The notes: a model not told the origin generated them from the sequence alone. A DNA stretch of 64,000 nt from Alphaproteobacteria bacterium (GCA_023384135.1 JAHDXS010000002.1:620001-684000), one strand, 5' to 3'. Positions 35,990 to 45,765 are shown, counted from the first letter of the stretch. Made by a program: numbers and translations.

Positions 35990-36053
35990 TCCCATGCGGT
36001 TTTAAAGCCTCTGCCGTTGCGGCGCGTCCGCAACGGTGCTATAGCCATGGGGC

Positions 36054-37280
36054 ATGAAGCGCGGCAAGAAAACACCCGGAAAATCCTCCCCGCAATCCTA
36101 TGACGTGATCATCGTCGGCGGTGGCCTCGCGGGCCTGAGCCTCGCCTGCCTGCTCGGCGAGACCGCGCCTGCGCTCACGATAGCCTGCATCGACCGCGAC
36201 GATCCGCAACGCGCCGTAGACGGCGATTTCCGCACCACCGCGATTTCCTATGGCTCCTCCCGGATACTGGCCCGCGCCGGCCTCTGGCGGGAGATGGAGA
36301 AGCTTGGTTGCCCCATCCGCGACATCCGCATCTTCGACAAGGACACACCCCTCCTTCTGCAATTCCTCAGCGATGAAATGAACGGCAAGGATTTCGGCTG
36401 GATCATCAAAAACAGCGACCTGCGCGGGGTCATGCACCAAAAGATCGCCGCCCTGCCGCGCGTGACGCACATCCCCCGCATGGGCGTGACGGATTTCGAG
36501 AATACGGGCGAGCAGGTGGAGGTCACGCTGGAATCGGGGCAAACCCTCTCCGCCCGACTCGTGATCGGGGCGGACGGTCGCAATTCCCTCGTGCGCGACT
36601 GGCTGGATATCCCCACCCGCCGCTGGAACTACGGCCAACGCGCCGTGATCTGCAACATCGCCCACGAAAACCCTCACGAAAACCGCGCGATCGAGAATTT
36701 CTGGCCGCAAGGCCCCTTCGCCATCCTGCCCGTGAACGACGATAAAGCCGGGCGGCATATCTCATCCCTCGTCTTTACCGAGCACGGCCCGAAAAGCGCC
36801 TCCCTCATGAAGCTGGACGACGAAGCCTTCCTTCAGGCGGTAGCGGATAAATTCCCGGCCTTTTATGGCGAGATCGAGCTCGCCAGCCCGCGCCAGTGCT
36901 ACCCGCTCTCCCTGATCCACGCCGCACGCTATATCGGCCCGCGCATGGCTCTTGTGGCCGATGCCGCCCACGCCATTCACCCCGTAGCAGGGCAGGGGCT
37001 CAATCTCGGCTTCCGCGACATCGGCGAACTGGCCGGACTGATCGCGCAGGCCGCCGAAAAGGGCGAGGATATCGGCGCGCCGGATTTGTTGGAAGCCTAC
37101 CAGCGCCGCCGCCGCCCCGACAACGTGGCCATGGCCGCCGTCACGGATGCGCTCGTGCGCCTCTTCTCCAACAACCTGCCCCCCGTCCGCCTCCTGCGCC
37201 GGGCGGGCCTGCGGGCCGTTTCTGCTTTGCCCCCCGCGAAGCGGTTTTTCATGAAAAACGCAATGGGAACAGGTAAATAA
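36054..37280 (+). CDS. UbiH/UbiF/COQ6-family FAD monooxygenase (ubiquinone biosynthesis)
   Basis: A 408-residue flavoprotein hydroxylase. FAD-binding GxGxxG appears as YDVIIVGGGLAGLSLACLLG; the second motif is RLVIGADGRNSLVRDWLDI; the third is MALVADAAHAIHPVAGQGLNLGFRDIGELAGLI, characteristic of the UbiH/COQ6 group. It hydroxylates the ring of ubiquinone precursors at the membrane. Which ring position cannot be told from sequence. Start ATG 36054 has GGGG just upstream. Confidence 0.9.
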   Translation: MKRGKKTPGKSSPQSYDVIIVGGGLAGLSLACLLGETAPALTIACIDRDDPQRAVDGDFRTTAISYGSSRILARAGLWREMEKLGCPIRDIRIFDKDTPLLLQFLSDEMNGKDFGWIIKNSDLRGVMHQKIAALPRVTHIPRMGVTDFENTGEQVEVTLESGQTLSARLVIGADGRNSLVRDWLDIPTRRWNYGQRAVICNIAHENPHENRAIENFWPQGPFAILPVNDDKAGRHISSLVFTEHGPKSASLMKLDDEAFLQAVADKFPAFYGEIELASPRQCYPLSLIHAARYIGPRMALVADAAHAIHPVAGQGLNLGFRDIGELAGLIAQAAEKGEDIGAPDLLEAYQRRRRPDNVAMAAVTDALVRLFSNNLPPVRLLRRAGLRAVSALPPAKRFFMKNAMGTGK

Positions 37281-37333
37281 CCCAAAAATACGCGATTTTA
37301 GCGATTTTAGCGCCTGCGCGGCCTCCCGCGCAT

Positions 37334-37362
37334 TTGACAAGCCCGTTACGAAAGGTTATAAA
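37334..37362 (+). promoter_or_regulatory. Strong sigma-70 promoter of rpmH
   Basis: Consensus TTGACA (37334-37339), 17 bp spacer, TATAAA (37357-37362), about 70 bp before rpmH. Confidence 0.8.
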
Positions 37363-37430
37363 CCAGCTTCTTTTTGAAAAAGAGACAGAATTCGCCCTTA
37401 AACGGGGGCATGATATTGTAAGGTGAAACA

Positions 37431-37565
37431 ATGAAAAGAACATTCCAGCCAAGCCGCATCGTACGCAAGCGCCGTCATGGCTTCCGCTCCCGCATGGCCA
37501 CCAAAAACGGCCGCGTCCTTCTGGCTCGCCGCCGCGCCAAAGGCCGTAAGCGCCTGAGCGCCTAA
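37431..37565 (+). CDS. rpmH: Ribosomal protein L34
   Basis: A 44-residue highly basic protein starting [18 protein letters not shown] and ending AKGRKRLSA, full length and textbook L34, a 50S subunit component. AAGGTGA precedes the ATG. It heads the conserved cluster rpmH-rnpA-yidD-yidC-engB driven by the strong promoter at 37334. Confidence 0.98.
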   Translation: MKRTFQPSRIVRKRRHGFRSRMATKNGRVLLARRRAKGRKRLSA

Positions 37566-37597
37566 GACGGGCCGAGCCTGTTTGGAAAGGCTCGCCC

Positions 37598-37963
37598 ATG
37601 CATGCCACGAAACAGCAGCAAGCTACCCTCACACAGCTAAAGAAACGCGCCGACTTCCTCAAAATGCGTGAGGGGTCGAAGTGGGTTTCGCACGGCCTCA
37701 TCCTCCAGATTCGCGAAAACGGAACCGATGCCGTGCGCATCGGCTTTACAGTCACCAAGAGAGTCGACAAATCCGCCGTAAGGCGCAACCGCATCAAACG
37801 CCGCCTGCGTGCCGCCGCCGCCGATGTGCTGCCTGCCTTCGCCCGCCCCGGCGTGGATTACGTCCTCATCGGACGCGAGCAGACGGCGACCCGCCCATAC
37901 GCAAGCCTGTGCAACGACCTGAAATGGTGCCTCAAAAAAACCGGCTTTCTCAAGCAGGAATAA
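37598..37963 (+). CDS. rnpA: Ribonuclease P protein component
   Basis: A 121-residue basic protein that helps the catalytic RNA of RNase P mature tRNA 5' ends. The family motif is VTKRVDKSAVRRNRIKRRLR. GGAAAGG lies 7 nt before the ATG. Directly follows rpmH, as in most bacteria. The catalytic RNA gene is not in this window. Confidence 0.97.
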   Translation: MHATKQQQATLTQLKKRADFLKMREGSKWVSHGLILQIRENGTDAVRIGFTVTKRVDKSAVRRNRIKRRLRAAAADVLPAFARPGVDYVLIGREQTATRPYASLCNDLKWCLKKTGFLKQE

Positions 37964-37967
37964 GCGC

Positions 37968-38333
37968 ATGCGCCTCAACAGCTTAATTGCCCGCTTTTTT
38001 CAGGCCCTGATACGGGGCTATGCTTTTTTAATCTCCCCCCTTTTGGGCCGGACCTGCCGCTTCGAGCCGACCTGTTCGCGCTACGCGCATGAGGCGATCG
38101 AGCGTCATGGCCCTTGGGCAGGGATAGGCCTGACAATCAGTCGATTGTTGCGCTGTCACCCGTGGTCCAAGGCCGACTGGCACGACCCGGTGCCAGAGCG
38201 GTTTACAGCCACAAGACTATTGCGCTATAAACGCCGGGACCCTCGCGCATGCGGCGGCCACTGCGCACAAGAAAATTGCGAAACAAAAAACACAGCACAA
38301 AAATCAGTCAGGACGGGACGCGCCCATGAATAA
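37968..38333 (+). CDS. yidD: Membrane protein insertion efficiency factor YidD
   Basis: A 121-residue protein; core RGYAFLISPLLGRTCRFEPTCSRYAHEAIERHG and RLLRCHPWSKADWHDPVP are diagnostic. It assists YidC-dependent insertion of inner-membrane proteins. The last 35 residues form a Cys/Lys-rich extension beyond the core. The end overlaps the yidC start by 8 bp, so translation is coupled. Confidence 0.95.
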   Translation: MRLNSLIARFFQALIRGYAFLISPLLGRTCRFEPTCSRYAHEAIERHGPWAGIGLTISRLLRCHPWSKADWHDPVPERFTATRLLRYKRRDPRACGGHCAQENCETKNTAQKSVRTGRAHE

Positions 38334-40245
38334 AAAGGACCAGATGCATCCGCAGGATTTTCGCAACCTCGTGCTGTTTGCGGTGCTTTCAATGCTGCTC
38401 TGGTTCGTCTGGGAAACCTACATTACGAAACCGCAAAAGGAAAAACTGCAAAAGGCCAAGGAAGCGCGCAACGAGCTGATCATCAAAAACCCGGAAATGC
38501 TTGAGCCGATCACCTACGTCTCGCGGGAGGACGCGCTCGACACCTCGAAGATCAAACGCATCAATTTCTCGAACGATCTGATCGCCGGCTCCATCCTGCT
38601 CGAAGGCGGGCGCATTGACGATCTTGAGCTCAAGGAACACTTCAAGACGCGCGAAAATAAAGAGAACGTAGAATTGCTGCGCCCGCTCGGCACCGACCGC
38701 GCCCGTTATGTCGAATACGGATGGGCATCCGTGGACAAAAATATAACCCTGCCCGATGAAAAAACCCTCTGGTCGGTGCGGGGCAATCGTGAACTCAAAC
38801 CCGATGCGCCGATTACACTGTTCTGGGACAACGGGCAGGGCATCATCTTCGAGCGCACCCTCAAGCTTGACGAAGTTTACGGTTTCGCCATCGAACAAGG
38901 CATCACGAACAACACCGCCGCGCCGGTTGAAGTTTTCCCCTTCGGTCTGATTGTGCAGAACGGCGTTCCCGAGGATTTCAAGGGGAGCTGGACGGCCTAT
39001 GAAGGGCCTATGGGCTTTATGGGCGGCGAACTGATCCACGCCGATTACGCGAGCTTGCTGACAGAGCGCAAAATCTCAAGGGAAGCCGACTCAGGCTGGC
39101 TCGGAATTTCCGATAAATACTGGCTGACGGCCATGATTCCGCCGCAGGGCCAGCGTGCGAAATTCCGCTTTCATGTGACACCGGACCCGATCCATCCTGA
39201 AATGCACCGCTACCAGTCCGACTTTACGGGCGATGCGGTCAGCGTCAAGCCGGGCGAAACTGTCGCCAAGACCTTCACCCTGTACACCGGCACGAAAAAA
39301 GTCTCGGTGCTTGAGGATTACGAAGCCGCGCTGGGCGTGCCCAACTTCGACCTCGCCGTGGATTTCGGCTGGTTCTGGTTCTTTACCTATCCGTTTTATA
39401 TTGCGCTCCATTATCTGGGCCTTTGGACGGGGAACATGGGCGTGGCGATCATCGTCCTGACCATCTTCCTGCGGATGGCCGTTTATCCGCTGACCAAAAC
39501 GACGTTTCATTCCTTTGCCAAGATGCGCGTCGTACAGCCGCATATTATCGAACTGCGCAATAAATTCGGCAACGATAAGGAACGCTTCCAAAAGGAGCTT
39601 GTGGAACTTTACCGAACCAATGGCGTGAATCCGCTTTCGGGCTGTTTGCCGGCGCTGGTGCAGATCCCGATCTTTTTTGCGCTCTATAAAATTATTCTGG
39701 TCACGATCGAATTGCGCCACGCGCCCTTCTTCGGCTGGATTCAGGATCTCTCAGCCCCAGATCCCACGACTCTGTTTAACCTGTTCGGCTTGATTCCCTG
39801 GACGCCGCCGGGCTTCCTTATGGTCGGCGCATGGCCGTGCTTTATGCTCTGCGTCATGTTGGTGCAAAAGCAACTGACTCCGCCGCCGCAGGACCCCGTG
39901 CAGCGCGACATGCGGAATTACTTCCCCTTCATCATCAGCTACGTCATGGCGCAATTCCCCGCCGGTCTGGTCGTATACTGGACGTTTAGCGGCGCGATCT
40001 CCGCCATGCAGCAGGCTTACATCATGAAATCGCTGGGTGTGCCGATCCACATCTTCGAGAAGGATAAGACTGAGCAAGAAATGGAAAAGAAAATCGAGCA
40101 AGGTCCGCCCGCCCATCCGCTGATCGACATGGCAGAGGAAGACGCCGAAAAGGCGCTGTTCGGCGAAGGCTCTGAATCCGCTCCTGACGGCGAACCCCCG
40201 GCCCCGATCAAGCCGCCCAAACCCAAAAAGAAAAAAAAGAAATAG
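38326..40245 (+). CDS. yidC: Membrane protein insertase YidC
   Basis: A 639-residue Gram-negative type YidC: N-terminal membrane helix (LVLFAVLSMLLWFVWETY), large periplasmic beta domain to about residue 345, then five helices with NPLSGCLPALVQIPIFFALYKII, GVAIIVLTIFLRMAVYPLT and QFPAGLVVYWTFS. It inserts proteins into the inner membrane with or without SecYEG. The C-terminal tail is unusually long and ends in a run of lysines after Pro-rich sequence, probably for ribosome contact. Confidence 0.98.
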   Translation: MNKKDQMHPQDFRNLVLFAVLSMLLWFVWETYITKPQKEKLQKAKEARNELIIKNPEMLEPITYVSREDALDTSKIKRINFSNDLIAGSILLEGGRIDDLELKEHFKTRENKENVELLRPLGTDRARYVEYGWASVDKNITLPDEKTLWSVRGNRELKPDAPITLFWDNGQGIIFERTLKLDEVYGFAIEQGITNNTAAPVEVFPFGLIVQNGVPEDFKGSWTAYEGPMGFMGGELIHADYASLLTERKISREADSGWLGISDKYWLTAMIPPQGQRAKFRFHVTPDPIHPEMHRYQSDFTGDAVSVKPGETVAKTFTLYTGTKKVSVLEDYEAALGVPNFDLAVDFGWFWFFTYPFYIALHYLGLWTGNMGVAIIVLTIFLRMAVYPLTKTTFHSFAKMRVVQPHIIELRNKFGNDKERFQKELVELYRTNGVNPLSGCLPALVQIPIFFALYKIILVTIELRHAPFFGWIQDLSAPDPTTLFNLFGLIPWTPPGFLMVGAWPCFMLCVMLVQKQLTPPPQDPVQRDMRNYFPFIISYVMAQFPAGLVVYWTFSGAISAMQQAYIMKSLGVPIHIFEKDKTEQEMEKKIEQGPPAHPLIDMAEEDAEKALFGEGSESAPDGEPPAPIKPPKPKKKKKK

Positions 40246-40254
40246 GCACATCTC

Positions 40255-40887
40255 ATGGATCATGATTTTACCGAGCAGCAGATCGAGGCCGCGCGGGTTC
40301 TGTTTGCCGGACCCTGCGATTTCATGCTGGGCGTGGCGGGGCTGGAGCAGCTGCCTGAAACCGACCGCCCCGAAGTCGCCTTCGCGGGCCGCTCGAATGT
40401 CGGCAAGTCCTCTCTGGTAAACGCCCTCACGGGCCGCAAGACTCTGGCCCGTGCTTCCAACACCCCAGGCCGCACCCAGCAGCTCAATTTCTTCAATCTC
40501 GGAAATGTCATAACCCTCGTGGACATGCCCGGCTACGGCTATGCAAAAGTCTCAAAAACGCAAATCGCGGACTGGACGAAACTCATCTTCCAATATCTGC
40601 GCGGCCGTCCGAACCTGCGTTGTGTCTTCGTGCTGGTCGATGGCCGCCACGGTCTGAAGGACAGCGACATCGAGCTGATGAAAATGCTCGATGAGGCCGC
40701 CGTTTCGTACCGCGTCGTCCTCACCAAAATCGACAAGATTAAAAATGAGGAGCTTGAAAGCGTCGTGGCGAAAACCCTGGAAGCCCTCAAGAAGCGCGCC
40801 GCCGCTTTCCCGGGCGTGGCCCCGACCAGCGCCGAAACGGGCGCGGGCATCCCTGACCTCCGCGCGGTGATTGCGGACTACGCCTGA
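40255..40887 (+). CDS. engB: Ribosome biogenesis GTP-binding protein EngB (YihA/YsxC)
   Basis: A 210-residue GTPase. G1 is AGRSNVGKSSLVNAL, G3 is VDMPGYGYAKVS, G4 is LTKIDKI; TPGRTQQLNFF is the family-specific switch region. It assists 50S ribosome assembly. It follows yidC by 9 bp and is the last gene of the rpmH cluster. Confidence 0.97.
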   Translation: MDHDFTEQQIEAARVLFAGPCDFMLGVAGLEQLPETDRPEVAFAGRSNVGKSSLVNALTGRKTLARASNTPGRTQQLNFFNLGNVITLVDMPGYGYAKVSKTQIADWTKLIFQYLRGRPNLRCVFVLVDGRHGLKDSDIELMKMLDEAAVSYRVVLTKIDKIKNEELESVVAKTLEALKKRAAAFPGVAPTSAETGAGIPDLRAVIADYA

Positions 40888-40975
40888 ACCTCGTTCACTC
40901 TTTGTTTCCTTTTTGCAAAACCTTGTGTAGGATGAATCGAACGATTCTCCAAGACCCCGATCAACACGGAAACCC

Positions 40976-42247
40976 ATGAACGAAACCGCGCCCCTTCTCG
41001 ACCGCTTGCAGGAGCTTCTGACCGCCCATCCCGAAATCGGCGTGGGCGTCGGTGCCTTCGGCCTCGGCGTGGTGATCGCGAGCCTTTTTGCCCTGATCGC
41101 GCGGCAGAAACTTCTGGCCCGCGCCCTCGCCGCCGAAGCGAAGCTGGAGGCGCAGGAACGGGCGCTCGCGCAGGCCGGGGACATTCTCGACCAGCGCTTC
41201 CGCGTAACGGCGCAGGAAGCCCTTCTCGCCAGCAACGAACAATTCCTCCAGCTCGCGCGCGAACGCCTCGGCGCACAACAACAGACGAGCGCTCACGATC
41301 TCGAAAAACGCCAGAAGGCGATCGCCGACCTCATCACCCCGGTGCAGGAACATCTGAAATCCCTCTCCGGCGCGATCGAACAAGTCAAGGGCACCGATCT
41401 CGCCCTGCGCGAGGATCTAAAAAATCTCGGCCGCGAAACAGCGAAGCTTGTCGGCGCACTGCGCGATCCTTCCAGACAAGGCCTTTGGGGAGAGTTCATC
41501 CTTGAGGGCGTTCTCGACAAATCCGGCCTCATTAAAGGAATCCATTACGAAACGCAGGTCACGATTCAAACCGAAGCGGGGCGCCAGCGCCCCGACGCGA
41601 TCATCAAAATGCAGGACGGATTCAACATCATCGTGGACGCCAAGGCCCCGATCAACGAATTCACGCAGCGCCTCGCCGACGACTTGGACGCCGAGCAGAC
41701 GAAAAATCTCATGAACGGTCTGGCGCGGCAGGTCCGCGAGCACGTCAAGGCGCTGGGCGGAAAAACCTATTGGGAGAATATCGACAGCGCCGATTTTACC
41801 GTCCTGTTCCTGCCCTCCGAGCATCTCTATTCCATGGCGCTCCGCGCCGACCCCGATCTGGTCGATTTCGCCGCACAGAAAAACGTGGTCATTGCTTCCC
41901 CGACTCTGCTCATGTCGCTTCTGCGCGTCGTCTCGCTGAGCTGGCGGCAGGTCGAGCTGGCGGAAAACGCCAAGCTGATCTCCGAGCGCGGTCTCGACCT
42001 TTATAAGCGCCTTCTCAGCTTCACAGGGCACATGGAAAAAGTCGGCAAGGGCCTCAAGAACGCGCTGGAAGGCTATAACAGCGCCGTCGGCTCTCTGGAG
42101 CGTAACGTCCTCCCCGCCGCCCGCCGCTTCAAGGATCTCCAGAAACAGGCCCACGGCGACGAACTTCCCGCCTTCGAGCCGCAGGAGGACAATATCCGTC
42201 CGCTTTTGCTGGCTGCCGAGGACGAACAGGAAAAGAAACGCGCCTGA
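40976..42247 (+). CDS. rmuC: DNA recombination protein RmuC family
   Basis: A 423-residue protein: N-terminal membrane helix (GVGAFGLGVVIASLFALIA), coiled coil of about 110 residues, then the RmuC nuclease-like domain with DPSRQGLWGEFILEGVLDKSGL, QRPDAIIKMQDGFNIIVDAKAPI and SADFTVLFLPSEHL. RmuC limits certain recombination events; the biochemical activity is not fully settled. It precedes def-fmt-truA, a usual alphaproteobacterial arrangement. Confidence 0.94.
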   Translation: MNETAPLLDRLQELLTAHPEIGVGVGAFGLGVVIASLFALIARQKLLARALAAEAKLEAQERALAQAGDILDQRFRVTAQEALLASNEQFLQLARERLGAQQQTSAHDLEKRQKAIADLITPVQEHLKSLSGAIEQVKGTDLALREDLKNLGRETAKLVGALRDPSRQGLWGEFILEGVLDKSGLIKGIHYETQVTIQTEAGRQRPDAIIKMQDGFNIIVDAKAPINEFTQRLADDLDAEQTKNLMNGLARQVREHVKALGGKTYWENIDSADFTVLFLPSEHLYSMALRADPDLVDFAAQKNVVIASPTLLMSLLRVVSLSWRQVELAENAKLISERGLDLYKRLLSFTGHMEKVGKGLKNALEGYNSAVGSLERNVLPAARRFKDLQKQAHGDELPAFEPQEDNIRPLLLAAEDEQEKKRA

Positions 42248-42317
42248 CCCGCGCAATCCCGGGGTTTTTCCTTCAAATTCTTGACCCCAAAGACAAAAAC
42301 CAGTACCTCTTGTGACC

Positions 42318-42848
42318 ATGAGCGAGATGAAGACCTATGACATCATAACGGTCCCCGACCCGGTGCTGCGCCAGACCGCGCAGCCCGTTTCGCGCGTGGA
42401 CGATGCGGTCCGCAAACAGATGGACCGGATGCTCCAGACGATGTACGACGCGCCGGGGATCGGCCTCGCCGCCAATCAGGTCAACCTGCTCAACCGCGTT
42501 CTTGTGATGGACCTCAGCAAGCGCACCGAGGGTTCGCCCGCCGCGCCCATCTTCATGGCCAATCCGGAAATCATCTGGGAGTCCGAGGAAATCAGCGTTC
42601 TGGAGGAGGGCTGCCTCTCCATCCCCGGTCAAGCCGCCGATGTCGAGCGTCCCGCCATCGTGCGCGTGAAATATCTGGGCTACGACGGCAAGGAGGCCGA
42701 ACTCAGCGCCGAAGGCCTGCTCTCGCATTGCGTGCAGCATGAGATCGACCATCTGAACGGCGTGCTCTTCGTGGATTACCTCTCGCGCCTCAAGCGCAGC
42801 ATGATCCTCAAGAGAGCCGAAAAAATCAAAAAACAGCAGGTATTATAA
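42318..42848 (+). CDS. def: Peptide deformylase
   Basis: A 176-residue metalloenzyme that removes the formyl group from nascent proteins. All three motifs are present: GIGLAANQV, EEGCLSIPG (metal Cys) and HEIDHLNG (two metal His and catalytic Glu), the last with His in place of the usual Gln. ATG 42318 is preferred; GTG 42312 is in frame just upstream. The stop shares one base with the fmt start. Confidence 0.97.
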   Translation: MSEMKTYDIITVPDPVLRQTAQPVSRVDDAVRKQMDRMLQTMYDAPGIGLAANQVNLLNRVLVMDLSKRTEGSPAAPIFMANPEIIWESEEISVLEEGCLSIPGQAADVERPAIVRVKYLGYDGKEAELSAEGLLSHCVQHEIDHLNGVLFVDYLSRLKRSMILKRAEKIKKQQVL

Positions 42849-43792
42849 TGGGCAAATCCCTGCGCATCGCCTTCATGGGAACGCCCGATTTCGCGGTGCC
42901 CGCGCTTGACGCGATTTTCCGCAGCCCGCATAAGGTCGTGTGCGTCTATTCGCAGCCCCCCCGGCCCAAGGGCAGGGGCCAGCAGGTCCAGCCTTCCCCC
43001 GTCCACGCCTTCGCGCAGGAGCGCGGTATCCCGGTCCTCACCCCCACGACGCTGAAGAACAAAATCGCGCAGGACGAATTCGCGGCGCATGATCTTGATG
43101 TGGCCGTGGTGGCCGCCTATGGACTCATACTGCCGCCCGCGATCCTGAGCGCCCCGCGCTTCGGTTGCCTCAATATCCACGCCTCCCTTCTGCCGCGCTG
43201 GCGCGGCGCCTCGCCCATCCAACGCGCGATCTGGGAGGGTGACAAATACAGCGGTGTGACCATCATGCAGATGGACGAGGGCCTCGATACCGGCGCGATG
43301 ATCGACCACGGCATGATCCAGATCAACGACCAGACGACCTCATCCTCCCTGCATGACGATCTGGCGAAGCAGGGCGGCGAGTTGATCCTCAAAATCCTCG
43401 ATAAGCTGGCGAAAGACGGCGAGGTGAAAGCAACACCGCAGGATAACGCCAAAGCGACCTACGCCCACCTGCTTAAAAAGGAGGACGGTCAGATCGACTG
43501 GACGCAGGACTCTGCCGCCATCGACCGCCAGATCCGCGCCCTCAACCCGTGGCCGGGCACATGGACGGCCTGCGGAGGTCGCCGCTTTAAGATCCTCTCC
43601 GCCGCGAAGGCAAAACAGACCACGAAGGAGGAGCCCGGCACGATCCTCGACCGCCTCGGCCATGTCGCCTGCGGCAAGGGCACGGTGCTTAAAGTCGCCA
43701 AGCTCCAGCCCGACGGCAAGCAGCCGATGGATTTCATCTCGGTTCTCAATGGCGGCTATATCGGCGACAATACGCAGATTTTCGGCGCCTGA
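42848..43792 (+). CDS. fmt: Methionyl-tRNA formyltransferase
   Basis: A 314-residue enzyme that formylates initiator Met-tRNA. Motifs: RIAFMGTPDFAVPALDAI, the folate-binding NIHASLLPRWRGASPIQRAI and IMQMDEGLDTGAM. The C-terminal tRNA-binding domain is present. Translationally coupled to def and followed after 3 bp by truA. Confidence 0.98.
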   Translation: MGKSLRIAFMGTPDFAVPALDAIFRSPHKVVCVYSQPPRPKGRGQQVQPSPVHAFAQERGIPVLTPTTLKNKIAQDEFAAHDLDVAVVAAYGLILPPAILSAPRFGCLNIHASLLPRWRGASPIQRAIWEGDKYSGVTIMQMDEGLDTGAMIDHGMIQINDQTTSSSLHDDLAKQGGELILKILDKLAKDGEVKATPQDNAKATYAHLLKKEDGQIDWTQDSAAIDRQIRALNPWPGTWTACGGRRFKILSAAKAKQTTKEEPGTILDRLGHVACGKGTVLKVAKLQPDGKQPMDFISVLNGGYIGDNTQIFGA

Positions 43793-43795
43793 TCC

Positions 43796-44569
43796 ATGCC
43801 CACCCGCTGGAAATTCACGATTGAATATCACGGCGCACCCTTCGCGGGCTGGCAGCGGCAGGACGACGTGCCGACGGTCCAGAACGCCATCGAGCAAGCC
43901 ATCCTCTCCTTCAGCGGCCAGAAGGTCACCCTGCACGTCGCAGGCCGAACCGATGCGGGCGTCCACGCGAAGGGCCAGATCGCCCACGCAGACCTTGAGG
44001 ATTTTTCCAAACCCATGCAACCCTTCGAGGTCGCCAAGGCGATCAACGCCTATCTGCGCCCGCAGCCCGTCAGTATCATTCTGGCAGAACCCGTCGCGCC
44101 GGATTTCGAATCCCGCTATCATGCGAAGGGCAAGCTTTACCGTTACCGCGTGATTAATCGCTATCCCTTCCTCGCTATCGACAAGGGGCTGGCCTGGCAC
44201 GTGCGCAAGCCTCTGGACGCGCAAGAGATGCGCAAGGCGGCAGGCTATCTGATCGGCCATCACGATTTCAGCACCTTCCGCGACGCGGAATGTCAGGCCG
44301 CCTCGCCCGTCAAGACGCTGGATCGTATCGAGATCACCGAACGCGATTATGACGGCGCGGGCGGGCGCGAATTTCATTTCGACGTCAGCGGGCGCTCCTT
44401 TTTGCACCACATGGTGCGCAATATCGTCGGCACGCTGAGCCTTGTGGGCGAGGGGAAGTGGACGCCCGAAGATCTTAAAACCGCCCTTGACGCCCGCGAC
44501 CGCAGGCGCGGCGGCCCGACCGCCCCTGCCGAGGGGCTCTACCTGATGAAAGTCTTTTACGATGAGTGA
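43796..44569 (+). CDS. truA: tRNA pseudouridine38-40 synthase
   Basis: A 257-residue enzyme that makes pseudouridine in the anticodon arm of tRNAs. Catalytic Asp lies in VAGRTDAGVHAKGQ; LYRYRVINR and GRSFLHHMVRNIVGTLSLVGEGK are family signatures. Overlaps the next gene by 8 bp. Confidence 0.97.
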   Translation: MPTRWKFTIEYHGAPFAGWQRQDDVPTVQNAIEQAILSFSGQKVTLHVAGRTDAGVHAKGQIAHADLEDFSKPMQPFEVAKAINAYLRPQPVSIILAEPVAPDFESRYHAKGKLYRYRVINRYPFLAIDKGLAWHVRKPLDAQEMRKAAGYLIGHHDFSTFRDAECQAASPVKTLDRIEITERDYDGAGGREFHFDVSGRSFLHHMVRNIVGTLSLVGEGKWTPEDLKTALDARDRRRGGPTAPAEGLYLMKVFYDE

Positions 44570-44888
44570 ATGGATCGAAAGCTACCGCGTGACCGTTTTT
44601 GTGCCGCTCGAAGCCCTTGAAGCCTTCGTCAACGCCGTCAGCCCCCATATCCCGGCCTTTCTGGGCGGTTACGATCATGTCTGCTGGTGGACGCAAAGCG
44701 GCTTCGAGCAAAGCCGGGAAATCGAGGGAGGCCGGATCGAGCGCGTGCCCGCCGCACGTTTTGAATGCTCTCTGCCGAAGGATCGGGAGGCTCTGGAGCG
44801 TTTCATCAATGAAACCGTGAAACCGGCCCACCCCTGGAAGGAGCCGGTCGTTCTGGTGCACGGGGCTGAAATCCGCCGCCCCGGCTGA
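44562..44888 (+). CDS. Stand-alone NIF3-insert-like (COG3323/YqfO PII-like) domain protein
   Basis: A 108-residue protein matching the small PII/CutA-like domain inserted in NIF3/YqfO proteins and found alone as COG3323: YRVTVFVPLEALEAFVNAV, GGYDHVCWWTQS, ARFECSLPKD and KPAHPWKEPVV. Function not established; members may bind a metal or small ligand. Coupled to truA by an 8 bp overlap. Confidence 0.8.
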   Translation: MSEWIESYRVTVFVPLEALEAFVNAVSPHIPAFLGGYDHVCWWTQSGFEQSREIEGGRIERVPAARFECSLPKDREALERFINETVKPAHPWKEPVVLVHGAEIRRPG

Positions 44889-44966
44889 AAGGGCCATGGG
44901 AATTGTCTTTTTCGGGGCAATTCTATAATAATGGGCGAACACTTATTTGAACAGGATGGGATTCCC

Positions 44967-45743
44967 ATGAAAAAACTTCTTCTCTGCGCATCGCTTTTAT
45001 CTGTTCTGGGATCCGTTCCCTTCGCTGTTCAGGCTTATACGGCCGTAGACTCTTCGGAGGACCCGCCCTACGTCAAAGCGGTAAAGGAAAAGAACGAGGA
45101 GGATCTCGACGCAGCGCTTAACGACGAGGAGGAGGAAGCCGAGCTGACCTTCAAGGAAAAGCTGGCCAAATTCAACGGCGATGGCGCCGTGCTAATCGAA
45201 ACCCGCGATATTCTCAAGGGCCGCGTGGCCGACAGCGAGGGTAAGGTGATCGGCGAAGTGAAGGATGTCTTCGTGGCTGAGGGTGGTGGTGTCGAGGGCA
45301 TTACGGCCGCTTTGGGCCGCCTGTCGCTCTCCGGCGATGTTTTCCTCTCAACGCAGGATATGAGCCTTGAAGGCTCCAGCAAGGGCTACGCGATCGGCCT
45401 GACCGGAACCGAAGTAAAAGGCATCTTCGGGGAGATCCCGAAGGGTGCGCCCGACTCAAAAGGCGGAAAAATCCTATCGGCCAAGGTATTTTCCGGCAAG
45501 GATGTGGTGACCAAAAAAGGCAAGGATTTTTCAGAGATTCTGGAGATTCTGTTTTCTGAGGAAGGAACGCGCGTTGAAGCGGCCCTGATGAAGATCAGCT
45601 ATGGCCCGGTAAAAAATGCGGTCGTGGCCGTGCCGATGGAGGCGATTGATTTTGAACTGCAAAGAGGCCGTCCCAGCTTCTCGATCAAATCCGAGGAAGC
45701 CGCCGAAGTCCTGAAATTCGCCATTGCGCAATCGGGCAAGTAA
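44967..45743 (+). CDS. Secreted PRC-barrel-like protein
   Basis: A 258-residue exported protein from ATG 44967 (AGGATGGGA upstream; a longer start at 44931 is unlikely). MKKLLLCASLLSVLGSVPFAVQA is a signal peptide, followed by a very acidic segment (about residues 36-60). Two PRC-barrel-like repeats can be seen: DILKGRVADSEGKVIGEVKDVFVAEGG and GGKILSAKVFSGKDVVTKK...EILFSEEGTRVEAALM. PRC barrels usually mediate protein or RNA contacts; here it would be periplasmic. Monocistronic with its own terminator. Confidence 0.75.
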   Translation: MKKLLLCASLLSVLGSVPFAVQAYTAVDSSEDPPYVKAVKEKNEEDLDAALNDEEEEAELTFKEKLAKFNGDGAVLIETRDILKGRVADSEGKVIGEVKDVFVAEGGGVEGITAALGRLSLSGDVFLSTQDMSLEGSSKGYAIGLTGTEVKGIFGEIPKGAPDSKGGKILSAKVFSGKDVVTKKGKDFSEILEILFSEEGTRVEAALMKISYGPVKNAVVAVPMEAIDFELQRGRPSFSIKSEEAAEVLKFAIAQSGK

Positions 45744-45765
45744 ACGACACGAAAAATCTTATGAG